Assembly (NCBI GenBank): GCA_944472135.2
Contig: OX235263.1
Span: 84,724,721 to 84,788,720 of the forward strand
Source: Trichobilharzia regenti
Lineage: Eukaryota > Platyhelminthes > Trematoda > Strigeidida > Schistosomatidae
Length of the DNA stretch: 64,000 nt
Reading direction: 5' to 3'
Notes under the pieces: generated by a model
Databases searched by the model: none
What the model was told of the DNA's origin: nothing
What the model saw: the letters and a program-made list of their open reading frames with translations, nothing else
Shown here: piece after piece, positions 1 through 11,125 of the stretch
Layout of the letters: the number at the start of each line of letters is the position of its first letter
How positions within the stretch are numbered: the first letter of the stretch is position 1
Program-made: the position numbers and the translations under genes

Positions 1-515
1 TAACAAAGAAGAAGAAGAATTAAGCTTTCTTGAAAAATGCCTTAAGGAAAACGGGTATCAGAAAGGATTTATCCTAAAGTGCAGCGAAGAAAGAGATGAG
101 GAAGAGAAGTATCCAACAGTTGAAAAGAAGAAAGTGTTCATTTGCCTCCTACAGAAAGGAGAAGCAGTATCACAAAAGATTGAAAAGAAGATGAAAGGAG
201 CAACAAAGTGATGCTTCCCTGCAACCAAGCTGGGAAGCAAGCACTACATACTCTATAAGCCAATCGAAACTGGATAAAAACCCTGCTGATGTTAACTCCA
301 ACTGCATTTATAAACTTACGTGCACCTGTGGCACCAAGTAAATTGTGAGGAGAGAAAGGGGGCTTCGACCTTGTTTTCAGAGCATACTCCAAGAAACTTA
401 CGCTTAAAAGGAAGCAGATATTTACAAAATGGAATTACCAGACACCCACCATGTGGATACCGGTTATTTTTGTCGAGACTTCCAAATCCTTCAAAATATT
501 AAAAATATAAAGGAC
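1..515 (+). mobile_element. Penelope-like element 3' fragment (GIY-YIG region)
   Basis: Translation gives FLEKCLKENGYQKGFILKCS, then KVFICLLQKGEAVSQKIEKK, then after several stops LTCTCGTK with FSEHTPRNLR. This is the RT-to-GIY-YIG linker and the start of the GIY-YIG endonuclease of PLEs, with frameshifts. It is cut by the window edge. Further on, VETSKSFKILK matches the post-GIY block also seen at 35330. Confidence 0.7.
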
Positions 516-524
516 TACGAATCT

Positions 525-1620
525 ATTATTATGTTAAGTTTACATTCGAGGGCGGGCATTATCGCCAGATCGACGATATTGCTATGGGAGGTCTCCAAGG
601 GTCATTGTTAGCTGATATACAGGCATGTCGCATTTTCAGAACCTAGTGGAGGAAGAAATTGGAAAGGTTTATTTTTATAAGGGATATGTAGATGACATAA
701 CAGTCATTTGTGATAAACCGACAAACGCCATAGAAATCCTGAATCAGATAAACAGAGTACAAAACAATATATCGTCCACATACATTAAAGAGAATAATGG
801 TTGCCTGCCATTTTTAGATGTACTCATAACCCGCCACCGACAAGATTGGTCAGTAAAACGATCTGTCTACAGAAAGTCCACATGGATGGGACAGTATCTA
901 AATTATCATAGTGTCTGTCCATTAGAGTATAAAAAGGCGTTAGTTAAGTGCTTGTTTTAAACACATTTACCGTATATGTACTGCGGATACAATAGAAGAA
1001 GAAAGACGATACCTCACTGATATACTGTTGGATAACAATTACACACTGAGATTTATTAGGCGTTACGGAAGTGTGAACCACAGAGCTCTACCAATCCAAT
1101 CAGCTCCCAAAAAGGAAGTTTACATATCCCTTCCGTTCAGAGGTGATCAGCAAAGTCTGGTCACTAGACAAGGATTCAACTCAGCAATTAGTTGAACTTA
1201 TTATGCAGCTAAACTTATCTTCATAGAGAAAACGAGAACTATTCTATCCTGTAAACCCTCACATTATCCGGACGATAATGTCACATCCCACTGTGTTTAT
1301 CACTTTACATGTATGTGTGGAGACACGTACATAGGGAGGAACCATCAGTCTTTGCAGGTTAGGGCTACAGAACACATTTCAAAGTGGCTGCAAGAACAAA
1401 TAACATCGTCAGACATAATCGACCCTTGAAATAGATGTCCAAAATCATCTATAGCCTAGCATATTATAGAGACGGGTCACGAGGTTAATTTCAACAATGC
1501 CTTTAAGCCCATATATAAAACAAGGTTGGGCCACATACCTAAATGCGTTGAAGCCTTAACCATAAAATGACTTAAACCTGTGTTATATGTCCAAAAGTTA
1601 TTTGTTATTATTACCTTAAA
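525..1620 (+). pseudogene. Penelope-like element RT plus GIY-YIG, degraded
   Basis: Frame 1 shows KFTFEGGHYRQIDDIAMGG, then after a frame change MSHFQNLVEEEIGKVYFYKG with YVDD at about 682-700 (the catalytic motif of PLE reverse transcriptase), FLDVLITRH, and YRKSTWMGQYLNYHS. At about 1290-1390 VYHFTCMCGDTYIGR and ATEHISKWL are the GIY-YIG endonuclease core. Both domains together are diagnostic of PLEs. Multiple stops, so not functional. It follows another PLE 3' end directly. Confidence 0.8.
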
Positions 1621-2485
1621 CCTGACTTGGTAATCCAATTTAGAACCAAGGACCAATTCACTTCATAATATTTTCAACCCTTTCTTTGCTTCGTGTTTTC
1701 TCTTTTTATCTTTCTTACCCGCACCTTTGCGTCTGTCTACACATTATTTATGACCTTGACCCGTACACAATCTGACCTGTATTGTAATTATTCACGCCTT
1801 CTTGCCTTCTATAGAAACTGTGTATGACAAGTAGGTGTGTGATCAGAAATGTCCGAAATGTGTTGCTCAAATACATTACACGTTTCAGATAAACTACGTC
1901 TTCTTATTGCAATCAAACGTCTCAGACAAAACTTATGCACACAGAAAGAGAGTGTATTCAATCTTTCACTCACTCACTTGGTAACCGTATTACTTTCATT
2001 ACACTGATTAGTCATACACACTAGTGAGCTCAGCTCACTTAGTGAGTTCTCAATACGACGAGCTTTAACCTTCTTCAGCTGACATGCTGACGTACAAGGT
2101 AACACTGTTCATTAGATTTGTCTGTTTTCTGTCTTCCCTCACCCGCCACACCACTACTTCTTTTCATAGTTTGATAACGTATGAATTGATGGTAACTTAA
2201 ACTAAAGCCAACTGTAATACTTATATTCTAGATGCATCCATCTTATAATGTTTCCTCTAACACCTTTAAAACATTGAAATATGAAGTGTTATTATTTATA
2301 AATGTTGTAATTTCAGGTAGTTTGCAGTTAGCTGATGACGGGAGCCTGTGAAATAGACTTATGATATCACATTTTATACTGCAAATCTGGTCTTTCCTTG
2401 TCTGTCGAAATTTATCAAGAGAACCACATATATGAAATTTGTTTGTTTTCAAATGTTGGTCTGCAGGGATTTGACTGGTTTCAGG
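1620..2485 (+). mobile_element. PLE 3' untranslated region
   Basis: At 1895-1960 the C-terminal PLE block IAIKRLRQNLCTQKE is readable. The rest is noncoding and is similar along its length to 35455-35915, which also follows a PLE C-terminus, e.g. the shared ATTTCAGGTAG and CGAAATTTATCAAG segments. It includes a CTGATGA...GTGAAA hammerhead-like core at about 2332-2352. Confidence 0.6.
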
Positions 2486-2489
2486 CGTA

Positions 2490-2840
2490 ATCATGAGCTG
2501 ACACTGGTTAGAGAATCATCAGAATGTCTAGTTTGAGAATATTCAACATTAATTTCCACCAGGGTTCGAACCCACAACCTTCCGGTTACAAGATGAGTTG
2601 GTAGACCATTCAGCTACCGGGTTCCCATGTGATATCCCATGAATTCCAAGGTGAGCTGATTCAAGATGTATGCAGAGCAACCTCTAAACAACGTCATCCT
2701 CAAGTACCTATAAGAAGCCGTGACCAGGTGGGTCCACCAAGCCAGGTAAGAAGATAGTTACATGCTGATAACGGTGACTGGCAATTGAGCTATATATATC
2801 GCGGAATGACAGAAGTTGGAATTTACGAGCCATTGTCTAC
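2490..2840 (-). repeat. SINE S1 (tRNA-derived), HHR part lost
   Basis: On the minus strand a pol III-like A box (TAGCTGAATGG) and B box (GGTTCGAACCC) sit in the order of the S1 repeat, followed by its tail with GTCAGCTCATGA. S1 is recognised by comparing the copies within this window. Confidence 0.6.
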
Positions 2841-2860
2841 ATTCAGTCGGTCAAATAAGG

Positions 2861-3020
2861 CATAGCAGGGTCTGTCTGGATTCAACATAGAACTTGGCAC
2901 CGAAGTGCAGCAGTTCGAGTTGCCACGTTCCAAATAGCACACAGAGGTAGACAAGAAGATGAGTGAAGAGAATCAATAGAGTTTGACAAGTATAAGAGTG
3001 AAACAGCAGGGTGTTTTGTT
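2861..3020 (-). mobile_element. RTE-A 3' terminus fragment
   Basis: Reverse complement of 15510-15657 with few differences (e.g. GTCTGTCTGGATTCAACATA). Represents a short 5'-truncated RTE-A insertion. Confidence 0.75.
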
Positions 3021-3385
3021 GTAAGCCGCTTACCAACACACTTCTCAAATCTTTCCGCAAACTTTTAATTGACATAAACAGTTTCTTTTTGTGTTAAGTG
3101 TGATGTTTATGTTACCCCACTGAACACTTGTTGCCTTGAGTCGGTTGTCGAGGTGGCTACACTTTTGAGAAAGACACAAACTGAAAGTGGTTGTCCCTCA
3201 TGCTTTATAGGTAAATACATACGACGAAAAATCTAACTTAGAAAGTCCGATCTCTTCGCCAGAGATATTATACATGGACGTAGCATTCAAAGGACACCTG
3301 CTCACCGACACTCTGAAGAAGAGAATATTAGACGGTGTAAAACGGCCATTCTTTGAGTCTCCACGTTATGGTTACACAAAGGTTT
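3020..3385. other. No feature recognised
   Basis: Contains an open stretch on the plus strand from 3274 (MDVAFKGHLLTDTLKKRIL) with no family match that I recognise. Its composition and stop content do not make it a convincing gene. Confidence 0.3.
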
Positions 3386-3640
3386 TTTTATTCCTTTACG
3401 TTCCTCCAGTGGAACATAGAGGAGCTTCAAGCAGCAGGCTTGAAGTTTCGGTAGAAGTGATGTTTATTTTTACGGGATTGGGTTGCTAACCTCATGCCTT
3501 CCGACCTTACTTTTTCACCAGACTTATGAATGGCTTAATGAAGTAAGCGAGTGCATCGATGGCAAGGAATCTAACCCCAAACCACATGAGGCGTAGTCGG
3601 CGATCATTCTACCGCTGTGACACCGACTCACACAGAAAGG
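3385..3640 (-). repeat. SINE S4 (tRNA-derived, RTE-like tail)
   Basis: Minus strand: degenerate tRNA-like head near 3640-3570, middle with TGAGGTTAGCAACCCAATCC, and a tail with GGAACATAG/GCTTCAAG resembling the RTE-B 3' end. Similar copies at 8640, 27600, 38110 and 60540. Confidence 0.55.
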
Positions 3641-4040
3641 TTAGAATACGTTAACACGGAGTACCACTACTGAATACACATTTAACGCCAGTCAGTCAAT
3701 ATCTCTGAGGCAGATTCATTCCAAAGTGGAAAGAAGCCTCCCGAAGACGGAATGTTTCACCGAAATGTAGCATCTCTGAGGCATTAACTATTAGGACAGG
3801 AAGCCCTGCTTTCCATGCTAGAAGAAAAACTTCACCACCCCGTACTTCTTCTTGGGTATAATCTAAGCCCTATTGTTATCAGTAGGTTGTTATTTCCAGT
3901 TTCTTGTATTGTTGCTATGGTATTTATTAGGATTACTTTTTAACTAACCTTTTGTTCAGTATTTCCATGTCCTGCGTCATGTCATCTCACTTAGAGAGTG
4001 GTTTAAAGCAAGTGTGAGGAATTTCTCAACTATTCCTATT
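3640..4040. other. No gene; decayed sequence
   Basis: Nothing coding is visible. A weak CCGAAGA...CCGAAAT string at 3739-3772 between GCCTC and GAGGC arms resembles a decayed hammerhead. Confidence 0.3.
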
Positions 4041-4300
4041 TGTTTCAGGTTAGACCACCGATTGGTGCCAGTTAGAGAACCATTGAAAACCAGCACTGGA
4101 GCACTGGACAGTTGTCTTTTCCACCATAATTTATGACTCATCGGCAGTATGTACCCACTGGGTTTAGAACCAAGAACCTTCCAGTTACAAACCGAGCTAG
4201 TTCATAGACCATCCAGCCATTGGGACCCGTTTCAATAGCCAACCCATGAATTTTAACTTCTACTAATTCGTGATGCATGTAGCGTGACCACCAGCCAGTG
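4040..4300 (-). repeat. SINE S1 copy
   Basis: Minus-strand S1: tail GGTTCTCTAACTGG, HHR region replaced or decayed, B-box-like GGTTCTAAACCC. Faces the plus-strand copy at 4390. Confidence 0.55.
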
Positions 4301-4389
4301 TCATTGGTGGGTATCCACCCTCACTCCCGACTCACTGGACCCCACTGGTCACGACTTCTCACTAGAACTCCTGGCGATTTCATCCAATC

Positions 4390-4610
4390 GCCATTGAATC
4401 GAGTCACAGTAGCTGAATGATCTACGAGCTTTCCTTGTAACCGGAAGTTCTTGGGTTGGAGTCGTAGTGGTGGGTGGGTGCTGCCAATTAGCCCTTAACT
4501 AGGATGAAACAGCTGTTCAGTAGTTCAGTGCTGGTTCTCAATGGTTCTCTAACTGATTACAATCCGTGGTCTAACCTGAGACAAATAGAATCCCTACAAA
4601 CTAATTCTTG
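4390..4610 (+). repeat. SINE S1 copy
   Basis: A-box-like TAGCTGAATGATC, CTTGTAACCGGAAG, then AACTAGGATGAAACAGCTG, the remains of the HHR stem II and GAAA, then CAATGGTTCTCTAACTGAT. Confidence 0.6.
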
Positions 4611-4689
4611 GGAATTTTTCCTGTTGTGTAGAAATCGTTTTAGTTTTTAAGAAAGTTGAAGGGGAATAACTGGAATTCGTGGCGTTATT

Positions 4690-5032
4690 TAAATATTTAT
4701 TATTAGTATTGTTCTCCTGGGTACCGAGTTGTACATAGGGCTTCAAGAACACATCTGCATTACATCCTGTTCCCCGCAGTCACCTTCATCTGTTTTTGAT
4801 GGTTGCCTATAAGTTTTCATCTTCTCCTCCATGTCACCATCAGACCCACAGCCAACTACTTGTTTTTATTCGGATTCCACCTGAGGGCTTGGAGGAGAGT
4901 GTCACTACTCGACGGTGTCTTCAGTGTGTGTCCAATACATCCACAACCAAGTTGCACTCCTCATCACAAAAGGCGTTTGACCACACCAGTAACCCTGTAA
5001 CGCTCAATCAACAAGTTAGTGAAACCGAGTAA
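4690..5032 (-). mobile_element. RTE-B 3' fragment
   Basis: Minus strand carries the decayed RTE-B C-terminus (TPSSSDT-like, RRWRWIGH region) and 3' end with the CATAGGGCTTCAAG motif next to an ATT-rich tail. Compare 21117-21500. Confidence 0.55.
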
Positions 5033-5034
5033 AC

Positions 5035-5340
5035 CCAATAAGGGGGATATTGCGGTTGAGTCGATTTAGATCAGGCTTAGTTTTGGGAATAGTTTCGCAT
5101 TAGCATTAGATTAAACATAGATTAGAATTAGAAAAATTGGATGACTACACCTAGAGAATGTGGTTTAACTACTTGAATGACACTCATTGAGAAACTGGAG
5201 GACATTTTGTCAGATGTCAGAGAGAAGTATCCTATGTAACAGTTTTATGCCATCTTGTTATTCATTATATTCGTATATATGCATATGTGCTTTATATGTA
5301 AAAATAGCCTTTTCCAAGTAATTGATGCGTCGGACACTTT
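5035..5340. other. No feature recognised
   Basis: AT-rich sequence without readable coding or a repeat boundary. Confidence 0.4.
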
Positions 5341-5690
5341 CGGCGCTTGAAGTTTAATTTCAACCCCTATACATTCATTCCCTTCTGCATATTTGTTAGG
5401 AGACAGGTTTTCAGTTGTTCTATCACTAGAATTTCTCGTTGCTTATCCCTTCCGGCTGCCCATCTCATATTCGCTAAAGGGCCGGCTAAGGTGGCTGTTG
5501 ATAAAAGTTCGAAGTCTGTTCAAACTGCTTTTCATGACGCGTGCACCAAGTCTCTCAAGCATACAGAAACACTGACTATCCTGCTTCTCCATAAACACTC
5601 GAGGTTTTCTGAATGTCTCCTGGCGCGACACACAACATATAGTGTCATCTTTCTAGTCTTCAACCCCCCTCCCACCCCCACTTAGTTACA
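5340..5690 (-). mobile_element. Possible LINE C-terminal fragment
   Basis: The minus strand reads LNRLRTFINSHL, resembling the RTE C-terminal block that reads [10 protein letters not shown] in the intact copy. Only about 60 codons are open. Could be chance or another LINE family. Confidence 0.3.
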
Positions 5691-5699
5691 CTTTAATTA

Positions 5700-6130
5700 A
5701 TCTTCTCTGTGTTAGATGGTTGGACTGAATCAACAGGAAGCCCAACTAGACCTGGGTTTTATGCTAATTTGCACTTACTAGTCAGTAAATGGACGTATCT
5801 GCAGCCTTGAAGGAACTTGTGCCCTTAAGGCTAAAATTTAATTTGATGAAGTCTCACTCTGTTTGTCATACAATAATATTTACTGATGACCAGGTTTCGA
5901 GCACAATTTATTACTGCTCCTAATCATATCAAGACACAAATCACACACAACTTTTTAACTTCGTTTATATAATTCCATTCATGACCCTTCTGAGATTTGA
6001 AGCTGCGTCGCCACCCAGTGCCACCTGCAGCCAGAAACCCTACCACTGAGCTATTTGGGCTCGACACTGGCCTCCTGTAGGACTGTACTGGCTACTTTGA
6101 TTGGACGAATTGCAAAGCTGACTGACAGAA
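5700..6130 (-). repeat. SINE-like repeat S5
   Basis: Shares GATTCGAACC-type and CCAGTGCC blocks with 59930-60190 in opposite orientation, and TAATATTTACTGATGACCA with 63700-63720. A tRNA-like B box on the minus strand (GAGATTTGAAGC region) is degenerate. Confidence 0.45.
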
Positions 6131-6740
6131 TTCAATCTGCACTAAACAAACAAAAGACTAGCCAGACACATCACACTAGTTACTGACTAGTTGGTGTCCA
6201 ACGAAAGTCATCTTCTCCGTTTTCAAATATTCTTCATTATGTAAACAACATTCGAAACTAATTTACACTTATTGTTTTGCTGTGCTTCACAGACTGAATG
6301 TACACGCACACACACAAATACATATGAAAGTACTTACGTGTATTTCTGATTGTGCAGCTAAATGAATGAATTCGCCGCCTACAACTGCCTACCTCTTCTC
6401 TGAACAATTTTGTTTGATTTTATTGTTTGATCAGTATTATACTCGAATACATAAAATTTAGTTGGAAAACAAAACGTGAACAGACTTCAAACTAATAATT
6501 TATGGATATATTGAAACAAATTTATTATTATTTGATATAGTATTCACTGAAATCATTATTTCACCTCCCTGTCTGAAGACACATACCATAGCGACCAAAC
6601 ACTAATAGATATTTAGACATGCATGTGGGTATATTTCTCAGTATGACGTAATCATTCTATGGGCAATCGAAAATTTACAAGAAACATATTAAAATCAAAT
6701 TTAAGATCAAAACTCGAGAATTAACAGAATAATGATTTCA
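6130..6740. other. AT-rich spacer with PLE 3' end remnant
   Basis: 6300-6420 resembles the PLE 3' end at 38015-38105 (ACACACACAAATA, TTGTGCAGCTA..TGAATGAA). The rest shows nothing. Confidence 0.4.
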
Positions 6741-6744
6741 TGGA

Positions 6745-7000
6745 TTAGTTATTGAGTCAGCTGTCCTAGTGGCTAAATGGCCTACGTGCTTACTGTGTTA
6801 TCAGGAGATTGTGATTTCGAACGCTGACACTGGACGTGTGCTGCTGATGACTCCTAAACTAGGCTGATGAAATAGATGACTGTCGAGTACTCCTTACTGG
6901 TTTAGTTCAATGCTTCTTTAACTGATATCAATTCGTAATTCAGCTTGAAACAAATCGAATGCCTACAAACAAACTTTTGAGAATAAAGGTGTCACAACAG
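6745..7000 (+). repeat. SINE S1 copy with decayed hammerhead
   Basis: S1 order is preserved: CTAGTGGCTAAATGGCC, CGTGTGCTGCTGATGA, then AACTAGG.TGATGAAAT and the tail CTTTAACTGATATCA. Stem II is partly lost. Confidence 0.6.
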
Positions 7001-7430
7001 AAGGTAAGACATGGAAGCCAAAGTCTATTTTTCACTAATCAAATCGCTGTTTGTGTAACTACAGTTTATATTGGTTAACCAATGAATCACTGAGCGTGTG
7101 ATTTCTATTTAGATCCAGCGACATGAAATAGAATGTTCAAATATACATAGTATTCTGTTACCAATGCAGTACTGAACTGTGCGAGAGTATTCTGTCTCTA
7201 ACATCAAATAGAAAGTTCAAATAGATATGTCATATTCTGTTGCTAATGCCGAAATGAACTGTGGGAACATGTGAGAAGAATATTGCGTTGGCGTACATTG
7301 TCCGTATCACACCACCACAAAGGTAGCTGTAATTAAAAATAAAGGCTTAATTTTTTGAAATGAGACTTTTATTTGACAAATTTTAACTATTATTTCAAAA
7401 TGACTCTCTCATTGTGAAACTTAAGCTTGG
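7000..7430. other. No gene; short internal direct repeat
   Basis: Two near copies of an AATAGA.AGTTCAAATA.ATA....TATTCTGTT..CAATGC segment occur at about 7128-7178 and 7206-7250. Confidence 0.4.
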
Positions 7431-7795
7431 ATGGAGGATTTCATCATGACCTGACATCAGTCAGAGAACCATTGGAAAACAACTTGGGAGTACTCGACAG
7501 CTGTTTCGACTTCCCAGTTTGGGACTCTTTATCAGCACGCACTGAACACAGAGGTTCAAACTCAGTACCTTCTGGTTACATGGCGAGTGAATTTATAGGC
7601 AATTAAGCCACTAGGACCCAATCCAGTGGCCATCTCATGAACTCTAATTTCCGACAATTCATGACATAACGCGACCACTTCGAAATATCTTCTTCTATGA
7701 GTTACTGACTCACCTTCAACCTGGTCACTGCTCCCCACTAGATCCGAATCCCACGTCACTACCAGAATAGGGCCAGTCCCTAGTGAGCATCAGAT
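7430..7795 (-). repeat. SINE S1 copy
   Basis: Minus strand: AATTGCCTATAAATTCACTCG head, TGCGTGCTGATAAAGAGTCC, CGAAACAGCTGTCGAGTAC and the tail ATGTCAGGTCATGATG. HHR-like: stem I GTGCTG-type against CGAGTAC, core damaged. Confidence 0.65.
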
Positions 7796-7805
7796 GAATT
7801 TTCGA

Positions 7806-7931
7806 GTATTGGTTTTTTGTAGAGATTTAGTTTGATTAGTTGGAGGATTTCATCAATGCTTCCAATAGTTCTCTGTCTGATGTCAGCTCATGATGAAATC
7901 CTCCATCCAATCAAACTAAAACACCAATACT
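7806..7931. repeat. Inverted repeat around S1 tails
   Basis: AGTATTGGTTTTTTGTAGAG..GGAGGATTTCATCA faces TGATGAAATCCTCCATCC..ACACCAATACT, arms of about 42-49 bp with a 35-bp loop. Confidence 0.85.
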
Positions 7932-7990
7932 TGGAAACTTGAGATAATCAAAGAAACTATTGACTGATATGGGAAATTCCCTTTATTAGT

Positions 7991-8295
7991 TTGAACATAT
8001 TTCTAGGCAGGATAATACCAGCTCGTTTTCTTTCGTTGATTGCATTTTTCGACTGTGTACATCCCAACTATCTGATTAGAAACAAACCTGTAGACGAGGA
8101 TAACAATATGTGGCTTAAGTCTAAAATGGTCGATATCACAGGGCAGTATCATATTTCTCCTCCTACACAGTCAGAAATTTATACTAAGGAGTACAGGCTA
8201 GCATTACAAAACCTGCAGAACAATCATAAGATCGTCATTCTAAAGCCGGACAAGGCTACTGTCACCGTAATCGTGAACCGGTAAGACTACGTCTT
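7991..8295 (+). pseudogene. Penelope-like element RT N-terminal fragment
   Basis: About 97 open codons. LALQNLQNNHKIVILKPDKA with TVTVIVNR is the PLE RT first motif (KPDKG-type) just upstream of the palm. The upstream part matches 17218-17290 in nucleotide sequence. The reading frame stops where a tRNA-like SINE (8296) follows, so the copy is truncated. Confidence 0.7.
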
Positions 8296-8480
8296 CGTCG
8301 GTGGCACAGTGGTTAGTACTCTCGCCGACCAATGCACATGGTTCGAGGTTCGATCCCCTGCCGACGCACACCTGATATCAATGGTCGCCCTTAAAAATTT
8401 GGGCTACCGATAACCATGCTGAAAATTCCATACTTGTACCAAAAATACTGTGTGGAATCTAGCTGTATTCAAAAATTAAA
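8296..8480 (+). repeat. SINE S3 (tRNA-like head)
   Basis: CGGTGGCACAGTGGTTAG (A box) and GGTTCGATCCCC (B box) are followed by CACCTGATATC, TGGGCTACCGATA and CATACTTGTACC, ending TGTGGAATC. The second copy at 17985-18170 is reversed and near identical. Not a functional tRNA: the anticodon stem does not pair. Confidence 0.75.
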
Positions 8481-8639
8481 TTATAATTAATCAAATGCCA
8501 ACCTTTCTCAGTGATACGATGAAAATCACTGAAGTTATTTATTACTTTGATTCTTAACGTTCCCAGTAGAAAACAAAGTTGTGGAGTTTCGGCCTTTCAA
8601 TAGCGATAGACCTGTTTGTTTGCAATACGGGATGGAATT

Positions 8640-8850
8640 CCTAGCCACCTCATGCTAAACCATCCTCTCTTTACTCGGCTTACTATTGGCTAGTAAGCAA
8701 ACTAGGCCAGATTTACGAGTGTGTCGGCTACGAATCTAACCACAACCACATGCCTATTCGGTGAACATTCTACCAATATGAACCAAGCTCTAGCCTAATT
8801 TCCATCCAGGATAAATATATATGACTGACAAGTCACAAACTCTGAACGAA
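8640..8850 (-). repeat. SINE S4 copy
   Basis: Shares TAGCCACCTCATGC, TTACTATTGGCTAGTAAGC and the ATTCTACCA tRNA-like end with the 60540 and 27700 copies. Confidence 0.5.
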
Positions 8851-8854
8851 TTTG

Positions 8855-9460
8855 CGCCAGCCATTGACAACGAGGATTTTCACCCATATGATCAATTGTC
8901 TCCAGCCTTCATTTGTTCTTACCATCTCGAGGACACCAATCAGTCAGTCAGGAAGTGCACACCTCCCTACATGGCTGGCTGACTTAAACTAACTGTTGTG
9001 GATTTCATTGACTAATGAAGTCATGTTTTAGTTTAACCACCATCTGCTAGCTCTTTTCAACCTCATCTATCCTATGTCAGTCAGCTAACATTTCCCGTTG
9101 TTGAGGAAACCGATCGATGGCTAAACATGCTTGTGTAAAACATATCCCGTAACCATCTCAATCGACGTAGCCTCAGCCAACAACCTCGTCGATTTATTTC
9201 CCCTCCCCTTTACCTAGCAGTCGATTAATGCCTAACCTCAATATTGATCAACTTATTATGCCAACACGTGGCGAACACGGGAGGTAGAACGCAAACATCT
9301 ATGATCAAAGACAACTAGCCAGACAGGCTTTTCATTTCTTCCACTTTCAATGGCCTGGTCTCACTCACAGCTATGAAGGAAGACGAAGCGAACTGACTGC
9401 CGAGCAGTACACACGGTCTTTTGTCGACAGTCAGCAGGATATCCCATGTACTAAGCTGGA
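8855..9460 (-). mobile_element. RTE-A fragment, decayed
   Basis: Reverse complement follows 14960-15470 of RTE-A in order: GTCCTCGGGA-like, AGCCATGTAGGGAGG, TTAATGTTGAGGTTAGGC, TCATAGCTGTGAGTGAGACC. Many indels; no frame. Confidence 0.7.
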
Positions 9461-9554
9461 GATGGTGGGAGTTGGCGAACGCTGAACGAGCCTTCTTTAT
9501 TGCTGAGGAGACTTATCCGCTGGCGTTGGTTGATTGAACTTCATAATTAAGTGA

Positions 9555-10035
9555 ATTGGTTAACACGCTCTAACACCACACGACGCATTAACAACAAGAT
9601 TCGGATATTCAACATTAGTGTCAAGTTAGTCATTTCTTCTATATGGTTCAGAGATATGGTGGTACATGCTTCACGAAAAGCAACTCATCAAACAGGCTAT
9701 TGCAAACTGTCATCAATCCACTTGCCCACTTCAACATCCTACTGAAGATCACACGGTCGACCAGAAAGGATTAACAATAAGCAACACTCTGGCACGCGAC
9801 CAACTAACCAAGAATCTATGAACCAGTAAAAAACTGGAGATGAATCGAAAACATACTGAAGATACCACTAGTGGATGACAAATCACGCAACAGGCCCTTC
9901 ATGGGAAACCCAAATCAGAAACAACGAATTACGACAAGTCGTGGACTTGGAGGAGATGAAACCTTCTGTGGGATCGTGAAATCAGTTGAAGATAACTGCT
10001 TAGGAGAACAAGATGAACTACAGACGATATAATCA
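9555..10035 (+). mobile_element. RTE-B C-terminal fragment, decayed
   Basis: TTAACAACAAGATTCGGATA and TTCAACATTAGTGTCAAG match the [24 protein letters not shown] segment; then GGAAACCCAAATC and CGTGGACTTGGAGGAGATG follow the C-terminal order. Badly decayed. Confidence 0.6.
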
Positions 10036-10198
10036 TACTCTGCTGAAATGTCCCAAGTCTCAATGAATCTACTGAACAACCCCCCATCCGCACCACACTG
10101 CTCTCAACTTTAGGCCAGATAGTCTCTTCATACCATCAAAGTAACTGAAAACGAATTACGATTACGAGTAATAATTGTTATTATTGTTACTATCAGCA

Positions 10199-11120
10199 TG
10201 CGATTCGCTCCCGCCAAATGCAAGATGATGTTACAGGACTGGACTACATCGACGCCTAGTTTAAAAATAGGATGTGAAGTGGTAGAGCACGTTGACCGCT
10301 TCACTTATTTGGGAAGTACCATCAGCCCCAACGGGCTGATCTCTGACGAAATCTCAGCACGAATACAAGGGGCTCGTTTCGCATTTGTTAGTTTACGCCG
10401 ACTCTGGCGTAGACGAGATGTCCGACTATCGACCAAAGGGCGGGTGTACTGCTCATCAGTCCGCTCCGTCCTCCTTTATGGTTGTGAGACCTGGCCACTG
10501 AGAGTGGAAGACGTGAAAAGACTAGCTGTCTTTGATCATAGGTGCCTGCGTTCTATTTCCCGTGTAAAGTGGCATAATAAGGTGAGCAACATGGAGGTTA
10601 GGCGTAGAGTTCTAGGTAAACAGGGGAAATCAATCGACGAAGTCGTGAAGCTACAAAGACTGAGATGGTTAGGACATGTGTTACGTATGCCAAGCCATCG
10701 CCTCCCTCGACGAGCAATGTTAGCGGATATAGGGTCAGGCTGGAAAAAAGCTAGCGGCGGTCAAACAAAAACTTGGCACCAGTCAATGAAATCCACAACA
10801 GTTGGTCTAAGCCACGTAGGAAGGTGTAGACTTCCAGGCTGGGGTCCTCGGGACGGTAAAAATCTATGGTTGGAAACAATTGGTGACATGGCTCGAAATC
10901 GTTCTCAGTGGCGCTGATGCATCCACTCCTTGTGACTTATGATTTCCAATGAAACTGTTTTGTTCTTCGTTATTACTCCTCCTTTGTCTCACACCTCTGC
11001 TCACTGTCTCTATTATGCTTTTCTTGTACTTTCTTCTCTTGCTTCGCGTGCTACACGGAATGTGGCGACTTGAACTTCCGCACATTTGTGCAAAGTTCTA
11101 TGTCGAAAACAGACAGACAG
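10199..11120 (+). mobile_element. RTE-A 5'-truncated copy, open 239-codon RT tail
   Basis: Open from 10198 to 10917: [69 protein letters not shown] end. This is the region after YADD of an RTE reverse transcriptase. The 3' part ends GTCGAAAACAGACAGACAGA. The candidate TSD is ATCAGCA at 10192-10198 and again just after 11120. It starts almost at the same base as the 18201 copy and carries the same diagnostic differences from the 12067 copy. Confidence 0.85.
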
Positions 11121-11125
11121 ATCAG

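Noticed and set aside
2332..2352. CTGATGA...GTGAAA hammerhead core in a PLE 3' UTR
   Set aside because: No stem I partner is visible and stem II would have too tight a loop; kept only as a note.
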